Below, piece after piece: positions 24,109-35,939 of a DNA stretch of 64,000 nucleotides (position 1 is the stretch's first letter; every line of letters starts with the position of its first letter). The stretch is from assembly GCF_002776525.5 (NCBI RefSeq), contig NC_045444.1, forward strand, positions 31,643,667 through 31,707,666, given 5' to 3'. The translations under genes were made by a program, and so were the position numbers. The DNA is from Piliocolobus tephrosceles. Its lineage: Eukaryota; Chordata; Mammalia; Primates; Cercopithecidae. The notes below the pieces were generated by a model. It saw only the letters and a list, made by a program, of their open reading frames with translations. It had not been told where the DNA came from and searched no databases.

Positions 24109-25936
24109 CTATACACCATTAAAGTTCAACCTGAGAGCCAAATCAAAAATGCAATCCCATTTACAATAGTCACACACATAAAATAAGGTATCTAGAAATA
24201 CAACTAACCAGGGAGGTGATAGATCTCTACAAGGACAACTACAAAATACTGCTGAAAGAAATCAGGAGGACGCAAACAAATGAAAAAAAAAAATTCATGC
24301 TCATGGATTGGAAGAATCAATATTATCAAAATGCCCATACGGCCCAAAGCAATCTATAGATTCAACACTATTTCTATCAAACTACCAAGGTCATTTTTCA
24401 CAGAACTAGAAAAGCTATTCTAAAATTCACATGGAAACAAACATAAAAAGCCTGAAGAGTCAAAGCAATCCTACGTGAAAAGGAAAAACTGGAGGCATCA
24501 CTTACCCAACTTCAAACTACACTACAAGGCTGCAGTAACCAAAAAACATGGTGCTTGTATAAAAATAGACACACAGAACAATGGAGCAGAATAGAGAACC
24601 CAGAAATAAAGCAGCACACCTACAACCAACTGATCTTCAACAAAGTTGACAACAATAAACAATAGGGAAAGAACTTCTTATTCAATAAATGGTGCTGATA
24701 TAACTGGCTATCCATATGCAGAAGATTGAAACTGGACCCCTACATATTACCATATGCAAAAATTAACTCAAAAAGGATTAAAGACTTAAATGTAAGACCT
24801 AAAACTATGAAAATCCTAGAAAAAAACCTAGGAAATACCCTCATAGTCATCGGCCTTGGCAAATAATTTATGACTAAGTCTCAGAAGGAATGGAAACAAA
24901 AACTAAAATTGAGAAGTGGGACCTAAGTAAACTATCTTTAGCTTCTGCACAGAAAAAGAAACTGGCAATGGAGTAAATAGACTATCAGAATGGGAGGTAA
25001 TATTCACAAGCTATGCATCTGACAAAGCTCTTATGTCCGGAATCTACAAGGAACTTTAACAATTCAACAGGCAAAAAAGCAGCTCCATTAAAAAGTGGAC
25101 AAAGGACATGAACAGATACTTCTTGAAAGAAGACATGAAAACAGTCAACATATGAAAAAATGCTATCACTAATCATAAAACAAATGCAAATCAAAACCAT
25201 AATGAGACATTACCTCACATCAGTCAGAATGGCTACTATTAAAAAGTCAAAAAGTAACAGATGCTGGTAAGGCTGTGGAGAAAAGGGAATGCTCATACAC
25301 TGGTGGTGAGAATGTAAATTAGTTCAGCCACTGTGGAAATTAGTTTTGAAATTTCTCAAAGAACTAAAAATAGAACTACCATTTGACAAAGCAATCTCAT
25401 TACTGGGTATATACCCAAAGAAAAATAAATTGTTCTACTAAAAAGATATGTGCCTTTTTATGTACATTACAGCACTATTCACAATAGCAAAGACATGGAA
25501 TCATCCTAGGTGCCTATCAACAGTGAACTGCATAAAGAGAATGCGTTACATATACACCATGGAATACTACACAGTGATAGAAATGAATAAAATCATGCCT
25601 TTTGCAGCAACGTGGTTGCAGCTGGAGGCCATTATCCTGACTAAATTAACACAAAAGCAGAAAACCAGATGCAGCATGTTCTTACTTGTAAGAGTGAGCT
25701 AAATATTAAGTATACATGGACATAAAAATAGGAAAAGACACTGCAGGCTATCAGAGGGGAGAGTGGCAGAAGGGACAAGATTTAAACACGATCTATTGGG
25801 TACTATACTTAGCTTACAACCTGGGTGACAGGATCAATTGTCCCCAAACCTCAACATCACACAATATATTCATGTACCAAACCTGTACTTGTACCCCCGA
25901 ATCTAAAATAAAAGTTCAAATTAAAAAAAATATATA
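24109..25936 (+). mobile_element. 5'-truncated L1 (L1PB/L1MA-like) nested in the L1M
   Basis: About 1.83 kb holding the last part of ORF2 plus the 3' UTR and A-rich tail. It begins near CTGAGAGCCAAATCAAAAATG and ends with AATCTAAAATAAAAGTTCAAA, a 3' end typical of L1PB/L1MA1-4. The flanks GATGAAACGCTTT (24094-24106) and GATGGAATGCTTT (25937-25949) form a diverged 13-bp target-site duplication. The longest ORF2 remnant (25448-25702) is the C-terminal segment with TALFTIAKTWNHPRC and IYTMEYY. Frames upstream are broken. It is clearly less decayed than the host L1M. Confidence 0.88.
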
Positions 25937-28051
25937 GATGGAATGCTTTCACAGGAAGATCAGGAACAAGACACCACTTCTATTCAACATTTTACAGAAG
26001 GTTGTAGCAAGGACAATTAAGCAGCACAAAATTTTTAAAAGACCTCCAAATTGGAAAGGCAGACAGAAAATAATCTCTATTTGCAGATGATGTGATCTTA
26101 TATATGAAAATCTTAAGGAATCTTGTAAAACTCTATTGGAACTAATAAATTCATTCACCAAGGTTTTAAGGTAGAAGATCAGTACACAAAAATTAATTGC
26201 ATTTCTGTACACCAGGAATGCATAGTCCAAAATAAAATTAAGAATATAACAATAGTATAAAAAATAAAATAAGGATGTATTTAACACAAAAATATGCAAA
26301 ACTTGTGTTCCAAAAACTATAAACATTGTTGATAGAAATTGTATAAGTCCTAAGTAAATAAAAAGATATACCATGTTCATGCATGGGAAGACTTAACAGT
26401 GTTACAATAACAAGAATCCCCAAATTGATCTACAGATTCAGTGTAATCTCTGACAAAATCTTGGCTGTTTTTTATTTTATATAAATGGACAAGCTGATGT
26501 GGAGATGCAAGGGACCTCTCTTCCACCCAAATAATAATCTTAAAAAAGAAGACCAAAGTCTGAGGACTCAAACTTATCACTTTAAAAATTTGCTTCCCAG
26601 CAACCAAGATAATGTGGTACTGTCTTGATAGATATATAGACCAATGAAATAGAATTAAAGGTCCAGAAGTAAACTTTCAAATTTATGGTCATTTGATTTT
26701 CTACAAAGCTGCCAAGAAGTTCAGTAGGAAAAAGAACAGTCTCAACAAATGGTGCTGAATATAAACATGCAAAATAATAAATTTGGACTCCTGCATCACA
26801 CCACATACAAAAATTAAGTCACAATGAACCACCGACCAAGATACAAGCAGTAGAACCATAAAACTCTTAGAAAAAAGCTTATGCATAAATCTTCATGATT
26901 TGTAATAGGCAAAATCTTGTTAGATACAATGCCTGCAGCATAAGTGACAAAACCAACACAAATACGTAAATTTAATGTTGCCAATGATAAAATACTTATG
27001 CTGCAAACAATGCTATCAAGAAAGTTAAAAGACAATCCACAGAGTGAGAGAAAACATTTGGAAATTATAGACGTGATAAAGCGTTTGCATCCAAAAATAA
27101 AGAACCCTTAAAACTCAAAGCTAAAAAGACAAGAGAGAGAAAGAGAAGAAAAAGAAACAATTTGCAGTTTAAAAATGAGAAAAGGATATGAATAGATATT
27201 TCTCCAGAGACAATACTCAATGGCCTATAAGCACATAGAAAATGCTCAACATCACTGACAGTTGGGAAAATGCAAAATCAAAGCCATAATGGCATACCAT
27301 TTCACACTCATTAGGACATTAGGATGGCCACTGTCATAAAGACAGATACAAGTACTGAAAAGATTGCAGAGGAAATGGAATCCTCATACATTGTTGATGG
27401 GAAGGTAAAATAGGGCAGTCACTTTGGAAAACAGTCTGGCCGTTCTTCAAACTGTTAAACACGTTCTTCAAACTGTTAAACAGTATATGTTAAACCATAT
27501 ACCTCAGCAATTCCACTCACAGATGGGTACTCAAGAGCAATGACAACATATATTTTACACAAAAAACTGTATACAGGTGTTCATAACAGCCTTATTTATA
27601 ATATCCAGTAGTGTAAACAACTCAACGGCCCATCTACTGATAAACAGATAAATCAAATATGTTATATACAACTATACAATGCAATGATATTTGGTAAAAC
27701 AAAGGGATGAAGTATTGATAAAAGTTACGTGAATGAACCTTGAGAACATGATGCTAAGTGAAAGAATTCAGTAACAAAAGAACATATTTTGTATGATTCT
27801 ACATAAACAAAAAGTCCAGAATAGGCAAATCCATAGAGACAGAAAATAAATTAGTGTTTTCCAGTTGGCCAGAACAGGAATGGAAAGTGACGTCTAATAT
27901 ATTTGAGGCTTCATATTGGGGTGATGAAAATATTTGTAAATTGTTTGTGGTGATGGTTACACCATTCTGTGAATATACTGTAAATCACTTATCTATGCAC
28001 TTTAAATGAGTTTGCTGTATGGTATGTGAATAATATCTTAAAGCAGTTGAA
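25937..28051 (+). mobile_element. Old L1M LINE, ORF2 C-terminal half and 3' UTR (segment 3)
   Basis: Picks up exactly where segment 2 stopped: ATGGAATGCTTTCAC...AAGATCAGGAACAAGAC, then the polymerase block with TTTGCAGATGATGTGATC (26082-26100, the FADD region). ORF2 continues to about 27800. The 3' UTR (27880-28050) has the old L1M ending with GGTGATGGTTAC...CTGTGAATATACT and CTTTAAATGAGTTT. It contains a perfect 21-bp tandem duplication at 27441-27482. No coding capacity. Confidence 0.82.
27441..27482 (+). repeat. Perfect 21-bp tandem duplication
   Basis: The unit CGTTCTTCAAACTGTTAAAC plus A occurs twice with no mismatch (27441-27461, 27462-27482), inside old L1M sequence whose consensus has it once. 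Identical copies in so old a repeat mean a recent slippage-type event. Confidence 0.95.
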
Positions 28052-28584
28052 TTTTTATTCTGTTTGTGTCTAATAATGTCCTTTAATCCCTGCATAACCA
28101 TATGTCTTTTGCTGTTTCTTTTTTTATCATTTAACTGAATAAATTTGAATTCTAGACTTTCCAGTTATCTCTGAAACCTGTTCTGTTTTCTATGCTAGTT
28201 GTCATGTTCATATACAATTTTAATGAATATTCTTTAAACTATTTTTTCCAAGTTATTATAGAAATATCTGTTTCTTCTCCTACCACATATCATCATGAAA
28301 ACTCACTGTGTTTTATAATCAACTAGGCAACTGTTCTCACTTTGCAAAATGTTAACTGGATGCTGTATACAATGATTTAATAAACAAGCACAATGGATTC
28401 TCTCTCTGTGCCTTCTTTACCTTCAAAATAATGATCTAAGATGAGGCCAGATTCCCTCACTGTTTTCAGCAATTTTATCACAGCCCTGAATGTCCCTATG
28501 AATTTAGTCTTTAAAAATGCTTTGTATTTAATACTACGTGTAAATATCTTGGGCCCTGCTTTACAGATAAAGACACTACAGTGT
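28052..28584. other. Unclassified AT-rich DNA
   Basis: Lies between the L1M 3' end and the MLT1-type LTR. No gene or named repeat recognised. Confidence 0.5.
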
Positions 28585-28764
28585 TGTATTAACTTAGTAG
28601 GGTTTCTTCAACAAATCACAAACTCAGTGGCTTTAAATAACATGCATTTACTGTCTCACGGTTTTGGAGGCCAAATTCTGAAATCAAGTTGTTGGCACGG
28701 TCTTTCTCTCTCTTATGGCTATAGAGAATCATCCTCATTTGCTTTTTCCAACTTCCGGTGGTTC
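28585..28764 (-). mobile_element. MLT1-type MaLR LTR, minus strand, left piece
   Basis: Antisense MLT1: TGTATTAACTTAGTAGGG at the start, then AACTCAGTGGCTTTAAATAAC and CTGTCTCACGGTTTTGGAGG, matching the usual ACTGGGTGGCTTAAACAAC and TCACAGTTCTGGAGG blocks. The element is interrupted at 28764 and resumes at 29487. Both pieces add up to about 420 bp, normal for MLT1. A solo LTR with no internal sequence. Confidence 0.82.
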
Positions 28765-29486
28765 TGTAACTGCCCGGCAGGTTCACCTTACCTGTGGCCT
28801 AGACAGAGAAGATTTATCAAGACAGGGGAATTGCAATGCTGAAAGAGAAATTCACGCAGAGCCGGCTGTGTGGGAGACCTGGAGTTTTATTATTATTCAA
28901 ATCAGTCTCCCAGAGCATTTAGAGATAAGATTATTTAAGGATAATTTGGTGGGCAGGGGCTCCGGAAGTGGGGAGTGCTGATTGGTCAGATTAGAGATGG
29001 ACTCTTAGTGGGGTTGAAGTGAGAGGTTTTCTTTCAGTCTTTCATTCCTGGGTGGGATGCAGAACTGGTTGAGCCAAATCATTGGTCTGAGTAGTGTCAG
29101 CTGATCCATGGAGTGCAGAGTCTGCAAAATATGTCAACAAGCACTGATTTTAGGTTTTACGATAGTGATGCTATCCTCAGAAGCAATTTGAGGAGGTTCA
29201 TACTCTTGCAGCTGGAGGCTGCACGCACGGCCCCTCCACCGTGATTTCTAATCTTATAGCTAATTTGTTAGTCCTACAAAGGCAGACGGTCCTCAGGGAA
29301 GAAGGCGGTCTTTTCAGGAAAGGATTATTATCAATTTTGTTTCAGAGTCAAACTATAAACTAAATTCCGCACAAGGTTAGTTGGGCCTAAGCCCAGGAAT
29401 GAACAAGTACAGCTTAAAGGTCAGAAGCAAGATGGAGTCTTTCACTGTCATAATTTCCTGTTATATGTTTTGCAAAGATGATTACA
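28765..29486 (-). mobile_element. ERV1-like solo LTR, minus strand, inside MLT1
   Basis: A 722-bp LTR. The plus strand starts TGTAACTGCCCGGC, the antisense of the GGGCGGTTACA end common to several class I LTRs, and ends GATTACA. Flanks GTTC (28761-28764) and GTTT (29487-29490) look like a 4-bp target-site duplication with one change, as expected for ERV1. On the minus strand there is a CCAAT box in GACCAATCAGCACTCC, an AT-rich TATA-like stretch (TCCTTAAATAATC) and a polyadenylation signal AATAAAACTCC. It is less diverged than the surrounding MLT1. No gag, pol or env sequence is present. Family name not assigned. Confidence 0.8.
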
Positions 29487-29729
29487 GTTTTGGCATTCCA
29501 TGGTTTACGGCAACATTAATCTATCTCTGTGTTCACATGGCTTTCTACTCTGTCTCTCTGTGTCCTTTCTTCTGAAAAAGATGCCAGTCATTGGACTTAA
29601 GGTCCATGCTGGATTATTTTATTGCCAGATGCCTATTTACAACTGTGAAGACCTTAAGTCCAAATATAGTCACATACCGAAGTTACTGGCAGGCCTGGAT
29701 TTTGGGGGGTCATCTTTAACTCACTACCG
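29487..29729 (-). mobile_element. MLT1-type MaLR LTR, right piece
   Basis: Continues the MLT1 match: TTTTGGCATTCCATGGTTTA, TTCACATGGCTTTCT, CCAAATATAGTCACATACCG and GGATTTTGGGGGGTCA correspond in order to antisense MLT1 blocks. The right end lies around 29729. Confidence 0.78.
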
Positions 29730-32428
29730 GCACGAAAATTTAAGCAATAGAGATTACATGTCAGAAACATTGGTTTCCATTTAGTGGCTGTGGGATTTGT
29801 GGGAAAATATTTAAACCTTGTGAATCCTGGTATTCTCATTGGAAATTAAAAATAATAGTTTCTATCTACTTATGTAATTATTATGTAATTATGTAATATA
29901 ATTTTATGTAATTATTAGAATTAAAATTATTCATATAAAATGTCACAGACTGACTTGGAAATAGGAAGCATTTGATTAATGGGGATTTAAAACAATAACT
30001 TGTCCAATGTAAAAATTTAAAAATAAGATGTAGATCAGGGTTTTGAATTCAAGTGTCCCTGACTCAAAAACTCTTTCCCATCAATTTTATTGCATTAAAT
30101 TGTTAAGTCCACTAGGGGACTGTTCAGGCAAGATCTTTTTATGTAAAATATGTTTATAAGTTTATATTAATATTAGTTATGGTTTGTGGTTATTCCATTT
30201 AGAGTAAGTTGCTAATGGCCTCTGACTCAACTTTTGCATAAACAGGGCAAAATGCCTATCATATGTAACCCATTTGGAGGGCTTCCAGAACCACAAACCA
30301 TGAATGATTTTAAGGAACCTCTTACAAGAAAGCGTACATTAAAATGATGATTACAAATAACGATCAAAATAAAAGCACCCTTTAACAAAATGGAACTCTC
30401 TATTATCTCAATGTCTCAAGTTAACAAGTTTTAAAAATATATTTGCTCAAATAGTTACAATCAAGGCAATTGAACTAGATATTAAATTGTAATATTTGAG
30501 AATTGAATTCAACTGATAATTGTTGGGATATTTGTAGTGCTTTGATTAATATAATTATGAATACATATATTTTGTAATTGTGCTAATAAAACCATATTAT
30601 AATTTATTTTGCTCCCTTATTATTTATATTCTCATTAAAAATATATTTCTGGTATTTTAATAGTCAGAGACACTTTATTTAATATTATGCCTATTCACAC
30701 AGTGAACTGTTATATGACTATTAAAATAATTAACTAAATACACATGAACCAACATGGATAAGACTCTAATTATTGTAAAAAATTGAAAATTTTTTGCAAT
30801 GTTAAAAATTTGTGTGATGTAAAATATTAGAAAATTTTGTAAAAAATTAGAAAATCAACATGGATAAATCACTAATTTTGTAAGCTTTTTGTTCTGTCTT
30901 CTTTCTTCTTCTCAGTCATGCAGTCTTACTTTGAGCAGAAGTTAACCGACAAGCCAAGCTACCAGCACCTCTGATGTTAGACAGGATCCTCACTACTTCA
31001 CAGCAACATGTAGTGCAGCACACAAAAAAATTAGTGTGGTAAGTCTTTACTTCTCTCCTTGCTTCTACAATTTGCGTGTGGGTGCTCACCTGCAGAGCTT
31101 CATCTGTGGATATGGAGCTATCCAGCAAACAAAAATTATACTTTGTGGGAAAAGTGAAGGGATACTGAGCTAAACAGAAAAGTGAAGAGATATTGCTAAT
31201 TTTGGACCTGGGAAGCACAGAAAATATAACCATAAGTATAATCTCTAAATAATAATCTCAATCAATTTCAGTCAAATGTCATTTCCACACAGAACTAGAG
31301 AATAAGGTTTATATTGCTTTAAATCCATTTAGACTTGGAGAATACTGGAAACAAAATCTATTAAAGAGAGGTAAAGTACACTATAGAATCCTCATTAGTT
31401 TAAGTATCAAAATAGTAAATTACTAACTATATTAGAAGGTGCAGAGCCTGACTTCCATAGAATCTGAGTGACAAAGCAAATAGATAGCTGGGTATTTTCA
31501 CTTTGAAAATCATGTGCAATTGGGAAGCTAATGTTTACTGCTGAAAAGGTCTATCTGAATTATGACTTAATGGAAGAAATGACTAAGATTATTTGCAAAT
31601 TCTGAATCTTTTATTAATTTTATGTGTTAACAAGAAGAATTTCATCAAATTAAGACTATCTAATTTATTTTACACCACTTAATTAAAAATAATTACCTAC
31701 ATCTTTTTTAGTATATTCATGCTATGCAGAAACAGGTGCCCAAATTATTTCTTTAATTAGATGTTCAGTTTCGTGTTTGTGTATATGTGTGTGTGTAGTG
31801 TCAGTTTATATACATATATCTTATATATCTGTAATAGTGTTAGTTCCAAACTATTTGGGGATGGCTAATTTAATTTTGTAATTTACTATCTGATTCAAGA
31901 GGATAACTCTTAATTAAAAAAAAAAACAAACTTGGTTTGATTAGTAATTTCATTCAAGTTCTAATCTCATTGAGTACTTTTATACTGAAAAAAGAAAGTA
32001 TTACTTAATAATTGAAATAAACCTAAGGACATTTAGAGACTAGTCACAATATCTGATTTAGAATGACCTTGGATTAATTAATTTGTACATTTTCATATGC
32101 CTGTGAAAAGTTAACCTCATTCTAAGTGAGTGGGAAGAAAAATGAGGAAAAGAGTAGAGGTATAGGTTGGTCAACTGGATCCTTAGGGAAATTTACTGAG
32201 CTCTTTAGGATTGCCTTTAAAGATGTTTTCTTGAACTATTGCCTATCAAACTTAACATTTTGGAAAACCATTTTAGGTTATTTTCTTTGTATTTTAAAAA
32301 TTCTTTCCAATGCATTCTTTTGGATCCAGTAAATATCCTAACTTTTGTAATACAAAATATGCCTAATAACCCTATGATTTCTAGATCACTATTAGAATAA
32401 TCATATTTTTCTTTGCATTTTCTTTCTC
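29730..32428. other. Unclassified AT-rich intergenic DNA
   Basis: About 2.7 kb with no gene or confident repeat. Short imperfect repeats of TATGTAATTA occur at 29868-29920, and a short TG run lies near 31785. 30890-31230 is somewhat less AT-rich and carries a 105-codon minus-strand frame with no recognisable domain. Confidence 0.5.
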
Positions 32429-32436
32429 TGAAGATT

Positions 32437-32964
32437 TTTTTTTTTTAATTGTACTTTAAGTTCTAGGGTACATGTGCACAACGTGCAGGTTTGTTACATA
32501 TGTATACTTGTGCCATGTTGGTGTGCTGCACCCATCAACTCGTCAGCACCCATCAATTCGTCATTTATATCAGGTATAACTCCCAATGCAATCCCTGATA
32601 GGCCCTGATGTGTGATGTTCCCCTTCCCGAGTCCAAGTGATGTCATTGTTCAGTTCCCACCTATGAGTGAGAACATGCGGTGTTTGGTTTTCTCTTCTTG
32701 TGATAGTTTGCTAAGAATGATGGTTTCCAGCTGCATCCATGTCCCTACAAAGGATGCAAACTCATCCTTTTTTATGGCTGCATAATATTCCATGGTGTAT
32801 ATGTGCCACATTTTCTTAATCCAGTCTGTCACAGATGGACATTTGGGTTGATTCCAAGACTTTGCTATTGTGAATAGTGCCGCAATAAACATACGTGTGC
32901 ATGTGTCTTTATAGCAGCATGATTTATAATCCTTTGGGTATATACCCAGTAGTGGGATGGCTGG
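32437..32964 (-). mobile_element. L1 (L1PA/L1RS-like) 3' piece of a twin-primed insertion
   Basis: Minus-strand L1 3' UTR and ORF2 C-terminus, from the T run at 32437 to the junction near 32964. It aligns to 1892-2452 of the full-length copy, including the doubled CCATCAACTCGTCAG motif. Here the ORF2 end is intact, with the frame 32892-32650 ending in SLIGGN and a stop. The G-rich polypurine tract is missing: CAATCCCTGATAGGCCC joins directly. Together with 32965-33272 it forms one insertion bounded by TGAAGATT (32429-32436 and 33273-33280). Confidence 0.92.
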
Positions 32965-33272
32965 AGAGCCAAATCATGAATGAACTTCCATTCACAATTG
33001 CTTCAGAGAGAATAAAATACCTAGGAATCCAACTTACAAGGGATGTAAAGGACCTCTTCAAGGAGAACTACAAACCACTGCTCAGTGAAATAAAAGAGGA
33101 CACTAACAAATGGAAGAACATACCATGCTCATGGATAGGAAGAATCAATATCGTGAAAATGGCCATACTGCCCAAAGTTATTTATAGATTCAATGCCATC
33201 CCCATCAAGCTACCAATGAGTTTCTTCACAGAATTGGAAAAAACGGCTTTAAAGTTCATATGGAACCAAAAG
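32965..33272 (+). mobile_element. L1 inverted 5' piece of the same insertion
   Basis: Plus-strand ORF2 sequence starting AGAGCCAAATCATGAATGAA and ending GGAACCAAAAG. It corresponds to about 3409-3718 of the full-length element in opposite orientation. The frame 32895-33275 runs through the junction and reads QIMNELPFTIASERIKYLGI, a normal ORF2 segment. Roughly 960 bp of L1 (equivalent to 2453-3408) is absent between the two pieces, the standard product of twin priming with a junction deletion. Confidence 0.92.
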
Positions 33273-33559
33273 TGAAGATTCTTTAAGAACACACAAACAC
33301 ATAATTTAATAGTTACTTGAATAGATTTTTAACTTTTCATATAGTCAAAGATAGGTATTCCAGTAACAAATGAATTTAAACTTTATGTGTTATAATTCTT
33401 TCTGTTTAGGATCAAAAAAATTAGCTTTAAAAATGACACTTGGATACATGAACTAATGGCTGATGTATTAGAATTACAATAATACCACTGACAGAGACAT
33501 TAAGCCAAGAAAATATGGCAGAGGAACTGACCATCTCTGCACATTGACTTAACTGACTC

Positions 33560-33990
33560 TGATATTGTTCTCTACTTTCCTGCCATGCCAAACTCTCTCA
33601 ATGTTCCTTAAACATGCCAACTCTTTCCAGTTTTGGGCCTTTTGCATTTTCCTTTCTCACTGCCTGGAATACTCTTCATATGGTCCTATATTCAAATTAA
33701 TCACTTCACAGGACAGCCCCCATCAACATGCATATCTCACTTAAAATGCCACTTCCTGGGAGAAGGTTTCCATGACCATTTGTCTTGTTCCTGTCTGAAA
33801 TTATTTATTTCTTTATCTGTTTATTGTATGTCTTTCTTCCCTTTTTACCCTTCTTCCCTAATTCAACTAGTACAATAAACATAAAGAAAGCAGGGATCCT
33901 GCTTTATTCACCACTCCAGTTTTAGTTACTAAAATAGTGCTTGGCACATATTAGGAGTTCAATAAATGTTGTCGATTCACTGAGTAATTT
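33560..33990 (+). mobile_element. L2 LINE, 3' end, plus strand
   Basis: Matches the CR1-like L2 3' region: CACTGCCTGGAATACTCTTC, AAAATGCCACTTCCTGGGAGAAGG, TTCCATGACCA, a block around TTTGTTTATTG-like sequence, AAGCAGGGATCCTGCTTTATTCA, and the end GTGCTTGGCACATATTAGGAGTTCAATAAATGTTG (33938-33972). Ancient and non-functional. Confidence 0.85.
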
Positions 33991-34549
33991 TTAAAATATA
34001 AATAGATTATGACAGTAAGTAAACTTAAACATTACCTTTTTTGCTTACTTAATTTTAATGCATATTTTCTAGTTCTCTTCTATATTTTTCTTATACAGAA
34101 ATATGAATACAAGCAGAGCCAATAAATGACTTTATATGCATTCTATTCTACTTTATTTATATCATAGTCATGGAAACAAAAGACCAGATAGTACCTTATA
34201 TTTTCCTTGTAATCCCACCTGCTAAAATCAAATATGAAACTAGAACTTTGCTCTCTGACAGTACTATTGCTTTTATAGAACATGCTGGAGTCTAGTTAAA
34301 ATTATAAATGAATATTTCTACTGATTTTGAATAAAGGGAAGTTGAATTGTAACAATGGCATGGGTAATAGATTCAAAGGAAGTGATTTTCAATCTTTCCT
34401 GAACCTCTTACTAACAGCGTAATCGCAAGATATTTAACTATTCTAGATTCAGATGATGTAAATGAAAATCCTATCATTGCTTTAAGCCTGAAAAAAGAAA
34501 ATGTATTCAAAGTGTCTAGTAGAGTCCTTGATAATTAATAGACTCTCAA
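33991..34549. other. Unclassified DNA, possible MIR remnant
   Basis: No gene seen. 34390-34470 (CTCTTACTAACAGCGTAAT, then TATTTAACTATTCTAGATTCAG) weakly follows the MIR core and may be a decayed plus-strand MIR. Confidence 0.35.
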
Positions 34550-34893
34550 TAGTCACATGTTACACGTTGATGGGGATAAGTTCTCAGAAATGCATTGTTA
34601 GGCAATTTTGGTATTACGAAAACATCATAGACTGTACTTACACCAACCTTGATGATAAAGTCAGCTACACACCTAGGCTATGTGGTACAGCCTGTTGCTC
34701 CTAATCTACAAACCTGTATGGCATGTTACTATACTGAACACTGTAGGCAATTGTAACACAATGGTAAGTATTTGTGTATCTAAACATATCTAAACATGGA
34801 AAAGACTCAGTAAAATTATTATTATCTCATAGAACCACTGTCGTATATGTGGTCTGTCATTGACCAAAAAGTCATTATGTGGCGCATGCATTA
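34550..34893. mobile_element. Short DNA transposon with terminal inverted repeats (MER-type MITE)
   Basis: About 344 bp, close in sequence to a common primate non-autonomous DNA transposon. It has AGGCTATGTGGTACAGCC, TGGCATGTTACTATACTGAA, CACTGTAGGCAATTGTAAC, GGTAAGTATTTGTGTATC and a right end TCATTGACCAAAAAGTCAT...GTGGCGCATGCA. The left end (AGTCACATGTTACACGTTGATGGGG) is a decayed inverted copy of the right. No transposase. I do not assign the family name with certainty. Confidence 0.72.
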
Positions 34894-35939
34894 CTCTATA
34901 TGGTATTTTGCAGTTATCATGTTATCTGGTGAGGTAATTGGTATGGTTTTCATGATGTTAGCTGATTGTCATCAAGAATTGCATCTGTCTCCTTCCAAAT
35001 CTCTTCTCTATCATTACAAAACTGAGAACATTACCCATCACTGCCTCAGGTTAAGCCATTTGAATACTCATAGTTACCTCCGTGGCTTCATTATAGCACC
35101 ACGAAGTCCTTAAATTAAATAGAAGTAAAAGGTATAAAGATTATTGTTCATTAATTACTTCAATTCTTGTTTATTAGCACATTGTTTTTGCTTCATTAAA
35201 TTTCAATCAAAACTAAACTACAACTGAAGGGAAGAAAGGTAGTTGTTCCCTTTCTATGAAACCCTGAACAAAGCCTCTTTTGGTTACCCAAAGAAAGATT
35301 CTAAGTCTCAGGAGGAAGAATTCTCCTGCTTTAACCAAGAGAAGTTGGCAGCGCTTGTACTGTCAGTTTGTCTTCAGTCTTCTCAACCTTTAAACCTCCA
35401 TTAAATGCTGTTAAGCATTGACTAAAACCTAAATCTTTTACCAAGAGTTATGAGAACATCATCACTTGATAAATTCCTTCCTAATTATGCGACGCTACTA
35501 TTATCTCTTTGTTGGATCTGTAAAATATATGGCTGAAATGGAGTTGAATTAAAATGCAGGAAAGACCAATGCATCCTTTAAGGTGTGATATTTAATATGA
35601 ATTTCAGAATGTCTGCATGAGGTCAGTATTCATACACTGTACAAAAATACCTAGAATAAAAAATTATTTTTTTTGCTCCTAAGATCCAGCATATCCTTCC
35701 TCTTAAATGCCTGCATCTCTTTTTGCACATAAGATGATGTGTACTGCTCATAGCAGGCAACATACCTAGTGGTTAGTAACTGCCACAGCTGGTAAGGCAC
35801 TGTTTTTCTGAATTCAAGGCACATGTGGTAAGAGCAGTTTTTAAGGTGGGAAACGAAAGGATCAACCAAGCATTGTAAGTAATGATTTAGTGCAATTTAA
35901 TTGGAAAGTATTTAATAAATAATGGCAGTGGTATAATTT
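34894..35939. other. Unclassified intergenic DNA
   Basis: No gene or confident repeat recognised. Composition is slightly less AT-rich than average around 35220-35400. Confidence 0.5.

Noticed and set aside
25949..27035. Overlapping minus-strand frames of 61-143 codons
   Set aside because: Antisense of decayed L1M ORF2. Hydrophobic composition reflects A-rich LINE sequence read backwards.
27100..27485. Short direct repeats as a possible CRISPR-like array
   Set aside because: Only two adjacent units without spacers, inside a LINE in a primate genome.
30916..31233. 105-codon minus-strand frame
   Set aside because: No domain, no splice-site or promoter context and ordinary AT-rich surroundings. 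The length is possible by chance in 64 kb.
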